Assembly (NCBI RefSeq): GCF_042657165.1
Contig: NZ_JBHSNJ010000012.1
Location: forward strand, 1,426,001 to 1,490,000
From: Agrilutibacter niabensis
Lineage (GTDB): Bacteria > Pseudomonadota > Gammaproteobacteria > Xanthomonadales > Xanthomonadaceae
Reading direction: 5' to 3'
Length of the DNA stretch: 64,000 bases
The translations under genes and the position numbers were made by a program. The number at the start of each line of letters is the position of its first letter. Within the stretch, counting starts at the first letter, position 1. Under the pieces are notes generated by a model. It saw only the letters and a list, made by a program, of their open reading frames with translations, was not told the DNA's origin and did no database searches. Positions 34,230 to 43,674 of the stretch are shown here, piece by piece.

Positions 34230-34853
34230 CTATGGCGCAAGCTTCGCAGTCTCCCGGTGCCGTGTCCGCAGGACCGCGATCGCGTCGTCCAGCGTCAAGC
34301 CGCGCGACTGCAGCAGCACGAGCAGGTGGTACAGCAGGTCGGCGACTTCCCCGGAGAGTTCGGCATCTCCCTGCACTACCGCAGCGAGCGCTGTTTCGAC
34401 GCCTTCCTCGCCCACTTTCTGCGCAATGGCACGCACGCCGGCTTCGAACAATTTCGTCGTATAGCTGCCGGCCGGCCGTTCTTGGTCACGCCGGTTAACC
34501 AGCGCCTGCAACTCGGCAAGAAAATCGCCTGGCGCCGAGGGAAAACAGCTCACGCGCTGGAGGTGGCAGGTCGGCCCATGCGGGCGAGCCTGCACCAGCA
34601 AGGTGTCGTTGTCGCAGTCGGCTTCGAGGGAGACGAGTTCGAGGAAATGGCCGGACTGCTCGCCCTTGGTCCACAGGCGATCGCGGCTGCGGCTGTAGAA
34701 AGTGACGCGCCCGCTGGCCAGCGTCGCTTCCAGCGCTGCACGGTCCATGTAGCCCAGCATCAGCACGCGCAGCGTAGCGGCGTCCTGGACGATCGCGGGC
34801 AGCAGTCCATCCTGTTTTTCCCAGGCCAGGGCGGCTATCTGCTCAGGTTGCAT
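34230..34853 (-). CDS. hisIE: bifunctional phosphoribosyl-AMP cyclohydrolase / phosphoribosyl-ATP pyrophosphatase
   Basis: 207 residues; second and third steps of histidine synthesis. The N-terminal HisI domain shows MLGYMDRAAL, SRSRDRLWTKGEQSGH and the zinc residues DCDNDTLLV and GPTCHLQ. The C-terminal HisE domain shows KVGEEGVETALAA and DLLYHLLVLL. The ATG at 34853 has a GAGGTG ribosome-binding site and overlaps hisF by 11 bases; an ATG five codons upstream is less likely. Last his gene of the operon. Confidence 0.95.
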   Translation of the reverse strand: MQPEQIAALAWEKQDGLLPAIVQDAATLRVLMLGYMDRAALEATLASGRVTFYSRSRDRLWTKGEQSGHFLELVSLEADCDNDTLLVQARPHGPTCHLQRVSCFPSAPGDFLAELQALVNRRDQERPAGSYTTKLFEAGVRAIAQKVGEEGVETALAAVVQGDAELSGEVADLLYHLLVLLQSRGLTLDDAIAVLRTRHRETAKLAP

Positions 34854-35619
34854 CGCGCACCTCGACACCCGCGTTTCGAAGCGTGCGTTTCAGTTCCGGG
34901 ATCCGGATGCTGCCGGAATGGAATACCGAGGCGGCCAATGCGCCATCGACATCGGCGCAGCGGAATACCTGCACGAAGTGTTCGGCGACGCCCGCGCCAC
35001 CGGAAGCCACCAACGGCACCTTGCACACATCCCGCGCGGCTTGCAGCTGCGTCAGGTCATAGCCCGTGCGCACACCATCGCTGTCCATGCAGTTGAGCAC
35101 GATCTCGCCGGCGCCACGCTGCTGCGCTTCCACTACCCAGTCCAACGTCCGCTTCCGCAGGGCCTGTGTCCGCGCCGGATCCCCGGTGTAGCGGTGTACC
35201 CGCCATTCCCCGTCTTCGTCGCGGAGACTGTCGATGCCGACGACCACGCACTGCACGCCGAAGGCCTCAGCCAGGTCTTCGATCAGTTCGGGGCGCTCCA
35301 ACGCGGGAGTGTTCACCGAGACCTTGTCCGCACCCGCATGCAACAGGGTCCGCGCGTCTTCGACACTACGGATGCCGCCCGCGACGCAGAACGGGATGTC
35401 GAGCCCGCGTGCAACGCGCTGCACCCAGTCGCGGTCGGCGCTGCGGCCCTCGGGGCTGGCGGTGATGTCGTAGAAGACGAGTTCGTCCGCGCCTTCGTCG
35501 CGGTAGCGAAGCGCCAGGTCGAGGATATCGCCCATGTCCACGTGGTCGCGGAAGCGGACTCCCTTCACCACCCGGCCATCGCGCACATCGAGGCAGGGAA
35601 TGATGCGACGGCTCAGCAT
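34843..35619 (-). CDS. hisF: imidazole glycerol phosphate synthase cyclase subunit
   Basis: 258-residue (beta/alpha)8 barrel. With HisH it makes imidazole glycerol phosphate and AICAR from PRFAR. The N-terminus MLSRRIIPCLDVRDGRVVKG and the phosphate-binding repeats (CVAGGIRSVEDAR, VASGGAGVAEHF) are diagnostic, with catalytic Asp in CLDV and NCMDSDG. It overlaps hisA by seven bases. Confidence 0.96.
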   Translation of the reverse strand: MLSRRIIPCLDVRDGRVVKGVRFRDHVDMGDILDLALRYRDEGADELVFYDITASPEGRSADRDWVQRVARGLDIPFCVAGGIRSVEDARTLLHAGADKVSVNTPALERPELIEDLAEAFGVQCVVVGIDSLRDEDGEWRVHRYTGDPARTQALRKRTLDWVVEAQQRGAGEIVLNCMDSDGVRTGYDLTQLQAARDVCKVPLVASGGAGVAEHFVQVFRCADVDGALAASVFHSGSIRIPELKRTLRNAGVEVRDAT

Positions 35620-36359
35620 GGCCGTTCCTCGCACAGGGCATCGCCGAGATCGAAGCATCCCTCCAGCAAGGACTTGCCGAGGACCACGGCACGACAACCC
35701 GCCTCGCGGGCCCCGGCGATATCGTCGATGCCACGCACGCCTCCCGACGCCTGCAACCGCAGCGCGGGAGCGATTGCGCCAAGCTGGCGATACAGCGTGA
35801 GGTTTGGCCCGGCGAGCATGCCGTCGCGATCGATATCGGTGCACAACGCGTTTTCCAACCCCGCGCCTGCGTACCCCGTTACCAGTTCATCCAACGTGGC
35901 GTCGCTGGCCTGCGTCCACCCTGCCGTGGGCAAGGTCCAGCGGCCGCGCGCATACCGCGCGTCGAAGGCCACGGTAATCCGGTCGGCGCCGAAGGCCTCC
36001 AGCCAACGCATCACCCGAGCAGGCTCGCGCACCGCGAGCGAGCCCACCACCACGCGGTCGGCACCCGCCTCCAGGATGCGCTCCACATCGGCCTCGCTGC
36101 GCACGCCGCCTCCGGTCTGCACCCGCAGCGGTGTGCTGGCCTTGATGTGTGCCAGCAGCGAGGTGAGCGAGTACCCGCCCTCGCGGGCGGCGTCGAGGTC
36201 GACCAGGTGCAGCCAGCGGGCTCCGGCCCGCGCGTAGCGTTGTGCGACGGCCAGCGGTTCATCGGGATAGCGGGTTTCCTGCGCGTAATCGCCCTGGCGC
36301 AGACGCACCACGCGCCCTGCGCGCACGTCGATCGCGGGAAGCAGGTCGAAGCCGCTCAT
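35613..36359 (-). CDS. hisA: phosphoribosyl-formimino-AICAR ribotide isomerase
   Basis: 248-residue barrel paralogous to HisF. It starts MSGFDLLPAIDVRAGRVVRL, with catalytic Asp in AIDV and CTDIDRDG, and phosphate sites VQTGGGVRSEADV and LQASGGVRGIDD. It overlaps hisH by four bases (ATGA). Confidence 0.96.
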   Translation of the reverse strand: MSGFDLLPAIDVRAGRVVRLRQGDYAQETRYPDEPLAVAQRYARAGARWLHLVDLDAAREGGYSLTSLLAHIKASTPLRVQTGGGVRSEADVERILEAGADRVVVGSLAVREPARVMRWLEAFGADRITVAFDARYARGRWTLPTAGWTQASDATLDELVTGYAGAGLENALCTDIDRDGMLAGPNLTLYRQLGAIAPALRLQASGGVRGIDDIAGAREAGCRAVVLGKSLLEGCFDLGDALCEERPC

Positions 36360-36955
36360 GCCAGGCGATCCGAAAGGAAGTTTTCCAGCAGCCGCGCGCC
36401 CACGGCCGCGGAGCGCTCGGGATGGAACTGCGCGCCCCAGCAGCGGCCATGCCGCACCACGGCCGCGAAAGTTTCACCGTGCGTGGCTGTCGCCAGCGTG
36501 TCGTCGCTCACCGGCGCCGCATAACTGTGGACGAAGTAGGCCTGTCCACCTTCGGGAATACCAGCGAGCAACGGGTCCGTGCGCCGTTGCTGCAACGCAT
36601 TCCATCCCATGTGCGGAACCCGCATACCCTCGCCTCCCGCGAGCTTCCGCACGCGGCCGGGCAGCAGCCCCAGGCATTCGGTTTCGTTTTCCTCGGAGGA
36701 TTCGAACAGCAGTTGCATGCCCAGGCAGATCCCCAGCAATGGCTGGGTTAGTCCACGCACCACCGCGACCAGGTCAAGCTCGCGCAGCCGTGCCATGCCC
36801 GCACCGGCCGCGCCCACGCCGGGCAGGATCACCCGTTCGGCACTGGCGATGGCGTTTGCGTCCGCGCTGAGGCGGGCATTCGCGCCCAGACGCTCCAGCG
36901 CGTATCGCACCGAGCCGATGTTGGCGCCGCCTGCGTCGATCAGCACGACGTCCAT
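36356..36955 (-). CDS. hisH: imidazole glycerol phosphate synthase glutaminase subunit
   Basis: 199-residue class I glutamine amidotransferase. The nucleophile is in GICLGMQLLFE, the His-Glu pair in GAQFHPERS, and the oxyanion strand is ILPGVGAAGAG. It supplies ammonia to HisF. The ATG at 36955 is preferred over an ATG 15 codons earlier, which would overlap hisB. Confidence 0.95.
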   Translation of the reverse strand: MDVVLIDAGGANIGSVRYALERLGANARLSADANAIASAERVILPGVGAAGAGMARLRELDLVAVVRGLTQPLLGICLGMQLLFESSEENETECLGLLPGRVRKLAGGEGMRVPHMGWNALQQRRTDPLLAGIPEGGQAYFVHSYAAPVSDDTLATATHGETFAAVVRHGRCWGAQFHPERSAAVGARLLENFLSDRLA

Positions 36956-36968
36956 CAGGACATCTCCT

Positions 36969-38042
36969 TCACAGCACACCCTTGGTGCTCGGCAGCTCAT
37001 TGCCGTCGCGGCGGATGGCCTGCCGCAAGGCGCGTGCCACGGCCTTGAAGCAGGCCTCGATCTTGTGGTGGTCGTTGTCGCCGTGGACGCGCAGGTGCAG
37101 GTTCAAGCCTGCCGTCTCGCACAGCGAGCGGAAGAAATGCGGCACCAGTTCGGTTGGCAGTTCGCCGACGCGTTCGCGTTGGAAGCTGCCTTCGAACACG
37201 AAGTAAGGACGCCCGGAGAAATCCAGCGCCGCCGTTGCCAGCGCCTCGTCCATCGGCAAGGTGAAGCCGTAGCGGCCGATGCCGCGCTTGTCTCCCAATG
37301 CCTGCCTGAGCGCCTGCCCCAGTGCGAGGCCGCAGTCCTCCACCGTGTGGTGCTCGTCGATGTGGAGGTCGCCCTCGCAGCGCAGGCCGAGGGCGAAGCC
37401 ACCGTGCTTGCCCAGCGCTTCCAGCATGTGGTCGAAGAAGCCGAGGCCAGTCGTGACCCGCGGCTCGTCGGCGCGGTCGAGATCGACGTCGGCGGTGATG
37501 CGCGTTTCACGGGTATTGCGCACAACCTCCGCCGTACGGGTCGTGGAAAGCAAGGCGTGGGCGATTCCGGCCCAGTCCCAGTCGCCGCCGAACTGCTTCG
37601 TGCGGAACTGGAAGGCACGCACGCCGAGGTTGCGCGCGAACACCACGTCGGTCTCTCGGTCGCCGACCATCGCCGAGCGCGACCAGTCGATGCTGCGGTC
37701 GCGCAGGTAACCATGCATGAGGCCAAGGCCCGGCTTGCGCGTCGGCGCATTGTCGGCGGGAAGGCTGGAATCGATCAGCACTTCGCGGAAGACGATGCCC
37801 TGGCTGGCGAACACCTGCATCATCAACTCGTGCGGCCCGTCGAAATCGGCGCGCGGAAACGCACTGGTCCCGAGCCCGTCCTGGTTGGTCACCATCACGA
37901 ATTCGTAGCCCGCTTCACCCAGGCGCAGCATGGCGGGGATCACCCCGGGAACGAAGCGCAGCTTCTCGAAGCGGTCGATCTGGAAATCGGACGGCTCCTC
38001 GATCAGGGTACCGTCGCGATCGACGAAGAGGATGGCGCTCAT
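36969..38042 (-). CDS. hisB: bifunctional histidinol-phosphatase / imidazoleglycerol-phosphate dehydratase
   Basis: 357 residues, the enterobacterial-type fusion. The N-terminal HAD phosphatase (about 1-165) begins MSAILFVDRDGTLIEEPSDF and has VTNQDGLG and MVGDRETDV. The C-terminal dehydratase (about 168-357) has GLGFFDHMLEALGKHG, DEHHTVEDCGLALGQAL and DNDHHKIEACFKA. It starts within the hisC stop (4-base overlap). Confidence 0.96.
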   Translation of the reverse strand: MSAILFVDRDGTLIEEPSDFQIDRFEKLRFVPGVIPAMLRLGEAGYEFVMVTNQDGLGTSAFPRADFDGPHELMMQVFASQGIVFREVLIDSSLPADNAPTRKPGLGLMHGYLRDRSIDWSRSAMVGDRETDVVFARNLGVRAFQFRTKQFGGDWDWAGIAHALLSTTRTAEVVRNTRETRITADVDLDRADEPRVTTGLGFFDHMLEALGKHGGFALGLRCEGDLHIDEHHTVEDCGLALGQALRQALGDKRGIGRYGFTLPMDEALATAALDFSGRPYFVFEGSFQRERVGELPTELVPHFFRSLCETAGLNLHLRVHGDNDHHKIEACFKAVARALRQAIRRDGNELPSTKGVL

Positions 38043-39127
38043 GCGGCGGCTCCTGCCGGGACCGGCAATGCGTCCATCACGCGCAGCACGCGATCGTTCT
38101 GGTCGGGCGTGCCGATGCTGATCCGCAGCGCGTCGGGAATCCCCATCGCGCGCAGGTCGCGGACGACGATGCCTGCCGCCAGCAGCGCTTCGAACGCGCC
38201 CTGGGCGTCGATACAACGGACCTGCACGAAGTTCGCGCGGGAGGGGACCACGCGGCGAACGCCAGGCGACCGGGCCAGTGCCGACTGCAGGCGCGCGCGC
38301 TCCCCGATGGTTTCGCGTATGCGTGCCCCGGTAAGTCGCTGCGACGCTGGTGCGAGCGCTGCAAGCGCTGCCTCGACACTGGGAACGGGCAATGGGTATG
38401 GCGCCTGGCACCGCTGCAGGACGGCGATCAATGCGGCATCGGCGATCACGCAGCCAATGCGGGCCGCCGCAAGGGCGTGCGCCTTGGACAGCGTGCGCAG
38501 CACCGCGATGTTCGGGCTTTCCTCCAGTAGAGCGATGGCCGAAGGCGCGTCGGCAAACTCGATGTACGCCTCGTCCACGGCAACGACGGCACGATCCAGC
38601 AAGCGTGCGGCCAGTGCCGCTATGTCTTCGATGCGGAGCAGGTTACCGCCCGGATTGCCCGGCGAACACAGGAACACGAGCCTGGCCGCAGTGCGCTCCG
38701 CCGCGTCGCCTACGGCAGCGAAGTCGCAGTGGTATCCGTCATCGTCTTCGCGCAGCGGCACGTCGACGACCGGGGTGCCATGCAGGCGTGCGCTTACGGC
38801 GTACATGCCGAAGGTCGGCGTGGTGACCACCACCGCATCGCCGCCGGGGCGACACAATGCACGCAGCAGCAGGTCGATGCCTTCGTCACTCCCACGTCCT
38901 GCAAGCAGTTGTCGAGGGCTGCAGCCATAAAGTCCGGCGAGCGCCTCGCGCAGCCGTTGGGGTTGCGGGTCCGGGTAACGGCGAAGTTGCGAGCCGATGT
39001 CGGCGGAATTCGCCCACGGCGACTCGTTGGCATTCAGCCAGACCTGGCCATCCAGCTTGTCGCTGCGCGCGGAGCGATAGCCGCCGAAGTCGCGCAGGTC
39101 GGCGCGAACAAGGTCGAGCACGCTCAT
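38039..39127 (-). CDS. hisC: histidinol-phosphate aminotransferase
   Basis: 362-residue PLP-dependent fold type I aminotransferase. NANESP near the N-terminus, GRGSDEGIDLLLRA, CSPGNPGGN, AVDEAYIEF, and the PLP lysine in LRTLSKAHALAAARIG are present. It overlaps hisD by four bases. Confidence 0.95.
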   Translation of the reverse strand: MSVLDLVRADLRDFGGYRSARSDKLDGQVWLNANESPWANSADIGSQLRRYPDPQPQRLREALAGLYGCSPRQLLAGRGSDEGIDLLLRALCRPGGDAVVVTTPTFGMYAVSARLHGTPVVDVPLREDDDGYHCDFAAVGDAAERTAARLVFLCSPGNPGGNLLRIEDIAALAARLLDRAVVAVDEAYIEFADAPSAIALLEESPNIAVLRTLSKAHALAAARIGCVIADAALIAVLQRCQAPYPLPVPSVEAALAALAPASQRLTGARIRETIGERARLQSALARSPGVRRVVPSRANFVQVRCIDAQGAFEALLAAGIVVRDLRAMGIPDALRISIGTPDQNDRVLRVMDALPVPAGAAA

Positions 39128-40425
39128 GCAGCCACCGCCTTCAGCCGCAGCTGCACCGCGAGCCGATGCGCATCCAGTCCCTCTGCCGTGGCGAGTTCGA
39201 CCGCGCTGGGCCCGATTGTCGCCAGCCCTTTGCGCGTCACTTCCTGCACGGTGATTGCAGTCTGGAAGCTCGCCACGCTCAACCCGCTGCACCAACGCGC
39301 CGCGCCACTGGTCGGCAGCACGTGGTTGGTGCCGCTGCAGTAGTCGCCGAGCGCTTCGGGCGCCCAGTCGCCAAGGAACACCGAACCGGCGCTGCGCACC
39401 TGCGGCAGCCAGTCGCGGGCGTGGCGCAGCGCGAGGATCAGGTGCTCCGGTGCGTAGGCGTTGCTGATCTCGAAGGCCTGCGCCAGCGTGCCCGTGCGGA
39501 TCATGAGGGACGCGGAAAGCGCCATCCTGGCGATCGCCTCGCGCGGAAGCGCGGCGACCTGCCGCTCCACCTGCGCCGCCACGGCATCGAGCATCGCGTC
39601 ATCGTCGCTGATGAGCACGACCTGCGAATCCGGCCCATGTTCGGCCTGCGACAACAGGTCGGAGGCGACAAAGGCGGGGTTCGCACCGGCATCGGCGATC
39701 ACCAGCACCTCGGACGGCCCGGCGGGCATGTCGATCGCGGCGCCGTCCTCCATCATCGAGACCTGGCGCTTGGCCTCGGTCACGAATGCGTTGCCCGGCC
39801 CGAACAGCTTGTCGCAGCGCGGAACCGACCCGGTGCCGAACGCCATCGCCGCGATCGCCTGGGCGCCGCCAAGCTTGTAGACGCGACGGATGCCGCAACA
39901 TTGCGCCGCGAACAGCACCGCCGGATCGGCCGTGCCATCCGCACGCGGCGGCGTGCACAGGACGATGTCGTCGCACCCTGCGAGCGACGCCGGGATGCCC
40001 AGCATCAATGCCGTCGATGGCAATGGCGCCGAACCCGCAGGCACGTACAGCCCGACGCGCGGAATCGCACGCAGGATGCGGCCACACGTCACGCCCGGCG
40101 CGGTGTCGATTTCGAACTCGCGGATACTACCGGCTTCGTGGAATCGCCTGATACGCAATGCGGCTTCATTGATGGCAGCGCACAGGCTCAGCGGCAACGC
40201 CGTGGTTGCCGCGGAGAATTCCGCATCGGAGACGAGGAAATCGTCGAGTTCGATGCGATCGAACCTGGCGGTGTATTCGCGCAATACGGCATCGCCGCCG
40301 TCACGAACGGCCTCGATGATCGTGCGCACCGCCGCGGATGTTTCCGGAGCCTGCACCTGCGCGGGACGCCGCAGCAGGGGGCTGCGTTCGCTGGCGTCCA
40401 GCGCATTCCATTCCACGCGCCTCAT
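39124..40425 (-). CDS. hisD: histidinol dehydrogenase
   Basis: 433-residue zinc-dependent NAD enzyme for the last two oxidations to histidine. Signatures are VGLYVPAGSAPLPSTALM, GNAFVTEAKRQV, DMPAGPSEVLVIAD, SQAEHGPDSQVVL and the C-terminal GDYCSGTNHVLPTSGAAR, which carries zinc and catalytic histidines. It overlaps hisG by four bases. The ATG at 40425 gives the family length. Confidence 0.96.
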   Translation of the reverse strand: MRRVEWNALDASERSPLLRRPAQVQAPETSAAVRTIIEAVRDGGDAVLREYTARFDRIELDDFLVSDAEFSAATTALPLSLCAAINEAALRIRRFHEAGSIREFEIDTAPGVTCGRILRAIPRVGLYVPAGSAPLPSTALMLGIPASLAGCDDIVLCTPPRADGTADPAVLFAAQCCGIRRVYKLGGAQAIAAMAFGTGSVPRCDKLFGPGNAFVTEAKRQVSMMEDGAAIDMPAGPSEVLVIADAGANPAFVASDLLSQAEHGPDSQVVLISDDDAMLDAVAAQVERQVAALPREAIARMALSASLMIRTGTLAQAFEISNAYAPEHLILALRHARDWLPQVRSAGSVFLGDWAPEALGDYCSGTNHVLPTSGAARWCSGLSVASFQTAITVQEVTRKGLATIGPSAVELATAEGLDAHRLAVQLRLKAVAA

Positions 40426-41333
40426 GCCAGCAGTCCTTCCACCGGCAACACCATCAATCCGCGCGCGCCGGCGCGCTTGAGGTCCTCGAGCCGTTGCCAG
40501 GTCAATGCCCCATGGCAGAGCGCCTGCAGCGCGAGACGCTCCTCGCCATCGATCTGCATCACCGTCGGCTCCTCGGCATCGGGCAGCAAAGGCAGCAGCG
40601 AAGGCAGCAGCTCGCGCGGCGCCTGGAACATCAGCAGCTTGCTGCGACGTATGCGCAAGGCGCCATCGAGGCGGCGCAGCAGCAGTTCCATCAGCTCCGC
40701 CCGCATGCCCTCGAAATCCACGGCGGGACCGGCCAGCACGGCTTCGCTTTCGAGCAGGGTCAACACGGGCTTGAGCTGGTTCGCGGTGAGCGTGGCGCCA
40801 CTGGACACCAGGTCGCAGATGGCATCGGCCTGGCCCAGGCGGGGCGCGATTTCCACCGAACCCGACAACAGCACGACCTGGGCATCGATCCCCTGGCCTG
40901 CCAGCCACTTCGACAGCAGTTGCGGGTAGCTGGTGGCGATGCGCTTGCCGGCCAGCTGCGAGGCGTCGGTCCAGCTCCAGGAGTCGGGGACCGCGATATC
41001 CAGGCGGCAACCGCCGAAGCCCAGCGCCCGCAGTTCGCGGAAGCGCGCGTTGCTATCCGTCTGTCCGGCCAGATCCTGCTCGCTCAGGACGTTGCGGCCG
41101 ACCACGCCCAGGTCGCACACGCCATCGGCGATCAGCCCCGGTATGTCGTCATCGCGCACCAGCAGCAGGTCGATGGGAAGGCTTTCCCCGTAGCAGAACA
41201 GGCGGTCGCGGCTCTCACGCCAACTCAAGCCGCACGACGCCAGCAGCGCACGCGCGGGTTCGGCGAGGCGCCCGGACTTCTGGATCGCGATACGCAGACG
41301 GTCGCGCGGCGCCGCAGGGGTTGCAGGACTCAT
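40422..41333 (-). CDS. hisG: ATP phosphoribosyltransferase (long form)
   Basis: 303 residues, so the long, histidine-feedback-sensitive type rather than the short HisG that needs HisZ. It starts histidine synthesis from ATP and PRPP. Visible are RIAIQKSGRLAEP, GVCDLGVVGRNVL, RIATSYPQLL, the PRPP loop DAICDLVSSGATLTANQL, and a C-terminal regulatory ACT-like domain. It lies ten bases after the TrpR-like gene. Confidence 0.95.
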   Translation of the reverse strand: MSPATPAAPRDRLRIAIQKSGRLAEPARALLASCGLSWRESRDRLFCYGESLPIDLLLVRDDDIPGLIADGVCDLGVVGRNVLSEQDLAGQTDSNARFRELRALGFGGCRLDIAVPDSWSWTDASQLAGKRIATSYPQLLSKWLAGQGIDAQVVLLSGSVEIAPRLGQADAICDLVSSGATLTANQLKPVLTLLESEAVLAGPAVDFEGMRAELMELLLRRLDGALRIRRSKLLMFQAPRELLPSLLPLLPDAEEPTVMQIDGEERLALQALCHGALTWQRLEDLKRAGARGLMVLPVEGLLA

Positions 41334-41343
41334 CGAGGCCACC

Positions 41344-41649
41344 TCAGCGCGCGCCGCGGCGCTTGAGCGCCGCTGCATAGCCACCGGTGCCACGCTCCAG
41401 CGTGCGCGCCACCCGGCCAATGGTGGTCACGCTGACCAGGGTACGGTCATGGATCTCGCGATAAGGAACCCCTTCCGCCACCAGCGGCACCACCTTCCAG
41501 CGGTCGCTCATGGCCTCCAGCTCCGCGGGCGTGCACAGATCCTCGAGAAACGCCCGCACCTGCGCGGCGGTCGTCAGCCTTTGCAGGGCGGTGGCGAGGT
41601 CAGCAATCGCGTCCTCGGTCTGTTCGGTGTCGCTGGGGCGGCGCTTCAT
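41344..41649 (-). CDS. hisR: TrpR-family regulator of the his operon (YerC/YecD type)
   Basis: 101-residue all-helical protein of the TrpR superfamily. The DNA-binding helix-turn-helix is in VPYREIHDRTLVSVTTIGRVARTLERG, preceded by LCTPAELEAMSDRWKVVPLVAEG. As first gene of the his operon and next to a perfect palindrome over its own promoter, it most likely represses the operon with histidine as co-repressor. TrpR-like his regulators have been inferred in related bacteria; the effector here is inference. Confidence 0.82.
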   Translation of the reverse strand: MKRRPSDTEQTEDAIADLATALQRLTTAAQVRAFLEDLCTPAELEAMSDRWKVVPLVAEGVPYREIHDRTLVSVTTIGRVARTLERGTGGYAAALKRRGAR

Positions 41650-41658
41650 CGGCGTCTC

Positions 41659-41691
41659 AATGTATTAATGCGCTAATACATTAAAATGCAA
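41659..41691 (-). promoter_or_regulatory. his operon promoter with 24-bp palindromic operator
   Basis: AATGTATTA (41659-41667) and TAATACATT (41674-41682) are perfect 9-bp inverted arms around ATGCGC. On the minus strand TTGCAT (41686-41691) and TAATAC (41662-41667) form -35/-10 boxes with 18-bp spacing. The operator therefore covers the spacer and -10. It ends ten bases before the hisR start codon. Confidence 0.8.
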
Positions 41692-41821
41692 CGCCGACCC
41701 CGTCAACCGGGGCCCTTGGCTGCCGATGGCTGGATTTCCGCGATCAGGAAGCCCCCGGCGGGCTGAAGTACACTCGCGCACAGAAGGCGCGGCCACGGTT
41801 TGGGGGCGCCGAGGGATCGCG

Positions 41822-43645
41822 ATGGGGGCCATGCGCACACTGCTTGGTATCTGCCTGGGCTGGCTATTGCTGGCGGCGGTCCCCGCTCGCGCCAACCACA
41901 GCGTCGTCCTGACAGACGCCACTCCACGTGTGGACCTCTCGCACCACGTCGTCTATTACCACGATGTCGTCGCGGGCGACTCCCTGCAGGCGGCCGCGCA
42001 CAAGCTGGCCAACAACGGCTTTGCCCCCCTTCCCGACGACAGCGCGGCATTCGGCTTCCAGAAGGGCGCCTACTGGTTCCAGGTGAGCCTGCTCAACCGC
42101 TCGCAGCGCGAGCAGCGCTGGCTGCTGGTGCAGCAATACGCGCTGAGCGATCACCTGGACGTCTACGCCACGTACCCGGACGGAACGACCCGCCACTGGA
42201 AAGGTGGCGATACCTTGCCCTTCGACCAGGGGCGCAGCATCCGCTACCGCCACCCCAACGCACTGATCGACCTGCCGCGCGACCAGCCGGTCGACGTATA
42301 CGTGCGCGTGCAGAGCCAGAGCTCGATGCAGGTTCCGCTCACGCTCTACACGCAGTCCGCGTTCACCGAGATGTCGCGTGACGCACAACTGGGCATGGGC
42401 GTCTATTACGGCATCCTGCTGGCACTCTTCTTCTACAACATGGTGCTGTGGCTCACGCTGCGGGATTCCAGCTACTTCTGGTACCTGTTGCACATCAGCG
42501 CGTTCGGCCTGGTGCTGTTCACCCTCAACGGGCTGGGCTTCGAATACCTGTGGCCCGGCTCGCCATGGCTGGCGGACAAGTCCGTGCCGCTGTCGATCTG
42601 CCTGGCGCAGATCGGCATGCAGCAGTTCACGCGCACCTTCCTTGGCCTGAACGAGCGCTGGCAGCTGGGCGACCGCATCAGCCTGGGCATCATCGCCTTC
42701 TACGTGCTGCTGGGCGTAGCTGCGACGCAGCTGCCCTACAGCATTTCGACACCGATCGCGTCGGCATCGGTATTCATCAGCATCAGCTGGGTGGCCATGC
42801 TGGGCCTGGTCGTCGTCCGCCGTGGCTACAAGCCCGCGATCATCTTCCTGCTGGCCTGGGCGATGTTCCTGCTGGGAACGGGCGCCTTCGCCGCGGTCGC
42901 GTTTGGCCTCCTGCCCAAGATCTTCATCACCGAATACGGCAAGGAGATCGGGTCGGCATTGGAAATGCTGCTGCTGTCGATCGGCCTGGGCTATCGCTAT
43001 TCGGCCCTGCGCAGCGAGAACGAACGGATCATCCGCGAATCGCGCGACCAGCTCGAGCAGAAGGTCAGCGTGCGCACCTCCGAGCTCAGCAACGCCCTGG
43101 GCCAACTCGCAGACGCGCATGCCCGTCTACGCGAATCCAGCCAGCGCGACGGCCTGACCGGCCTGCACAACCGCGCGTATTTCCGCGAAGGCTTCGAAGG
43201 CTTGCTGTCGCAGGCCCGCAATGGACGCCGCCTGTCGCTGCTGATGATCGACCTGGACCATTTCAAGCAGATCAACGACCGCTACGGCCACCTGGTCGGC
43301 GACGAGTGCCTGCGCTGGGCCGCGGGTGTGATCGGGCAGACGCTGCGCCCGCACAACGCGCTGCTGGCGCGGTTTGGCGGCGAGGAGTTCGTGGTCGCCC
43401 TGCCCGGCACGGACCTGGAGTCCGCGGCCGGCGTCGCCGAGGAACTGCGTACGCGCCTGCGTGCCGAGCCATTCCGTTGCCAGGGCCAGACGATCGCGGT
43501 CACGGCCAGCTTCGGCGTGCACGCGGTGGACACGCACATCAGGGGCGGCGTGGAAGCCGCCCTGCAGGTCGCCGACGACGCGCTGTATCGCGCCAAGGCT
43601 GACGGCCGCGATTGCGTGCGCACTTCGGATGTACTGGCAGCCTGA
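41822..43645 (+). CDS. 7TMR-DISM membrane diguanylate cyclase
   Basis: 607 residues. Signal peptide (about 4-22), a periplasmic DISM extracellular 7TM-associated domain (about 30-190, GFQKGAYWFQVSLLNRSQRE), a seven-helix membrane domain (about 205-395, starting GVYYGILLALFFYNMVLW), a short coiled coil (RDQLEQKVSVRTSELSNAL) and a C-terminal GGDEF domain. The active site is GGEEF (RFGGEEFVVAL), catalytically competent in the family; no RxxD I-site precedes it. It probably senses a periplasmic carbohydrate-like ligand and makes cyclic-di-GMP. The ATG at 41822 follows CGAGGGA. It is divergent from the his operon. Confidence 0.9.
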   Translation: MGAMRTLLGICLGWLLLAAVPARANHSVVLTDATPRVDLSHHVVYYHDVVAGDSLQAAAHKLANNGFAPLPDDSAAFGFQKGAYWFQVSLLNRSQREQRWLLVQQYALSDHLDVYATYPDGTTRHWKGGDTLPFDQGRSIRYRHPNALIDLPRDQPVDVYVRVQSQSSMQVPLTLYTQSAFTEMSRDAQLGMGVYYGILLALFFYNMVLWLTLRDSSYFWYLLHISAFGLVLFTLNGLGFEYLWPGSPWLADKSVPLSICLAQIGMQQFTRTFLGLNERWQLGDRISLGIIAFYVLLGVAATQLPYSISTPIASASVFISISWVAMLGLVVVRRGYKPAIIFLLAWAMFLLGTGAFAAVAFGLLPKIFITEYGKEIGSALEMLLLSIGLGYRYSALRSENERIIRESRDQLEQKVSVRTSELSNALGQLADAHARLRESSQRDGLTGLHNRAYFREGFEGLLSQARNGRRLSLLMIDLDHFKQINDRYGHLVGDECLRWAAGVIGQTLRPHNALLARFGGEEFVVALPGTDLESAAGVAEELRTRLRAEPFRCQGQTIAVTASFGVHAVDTHIRGGVEAALQVADDALYRAKADGRDCVRTSDVLAA

Positions 43646-43674
43646 GGCGGGTTGGCCCGCCTCGATTCCGCAGA

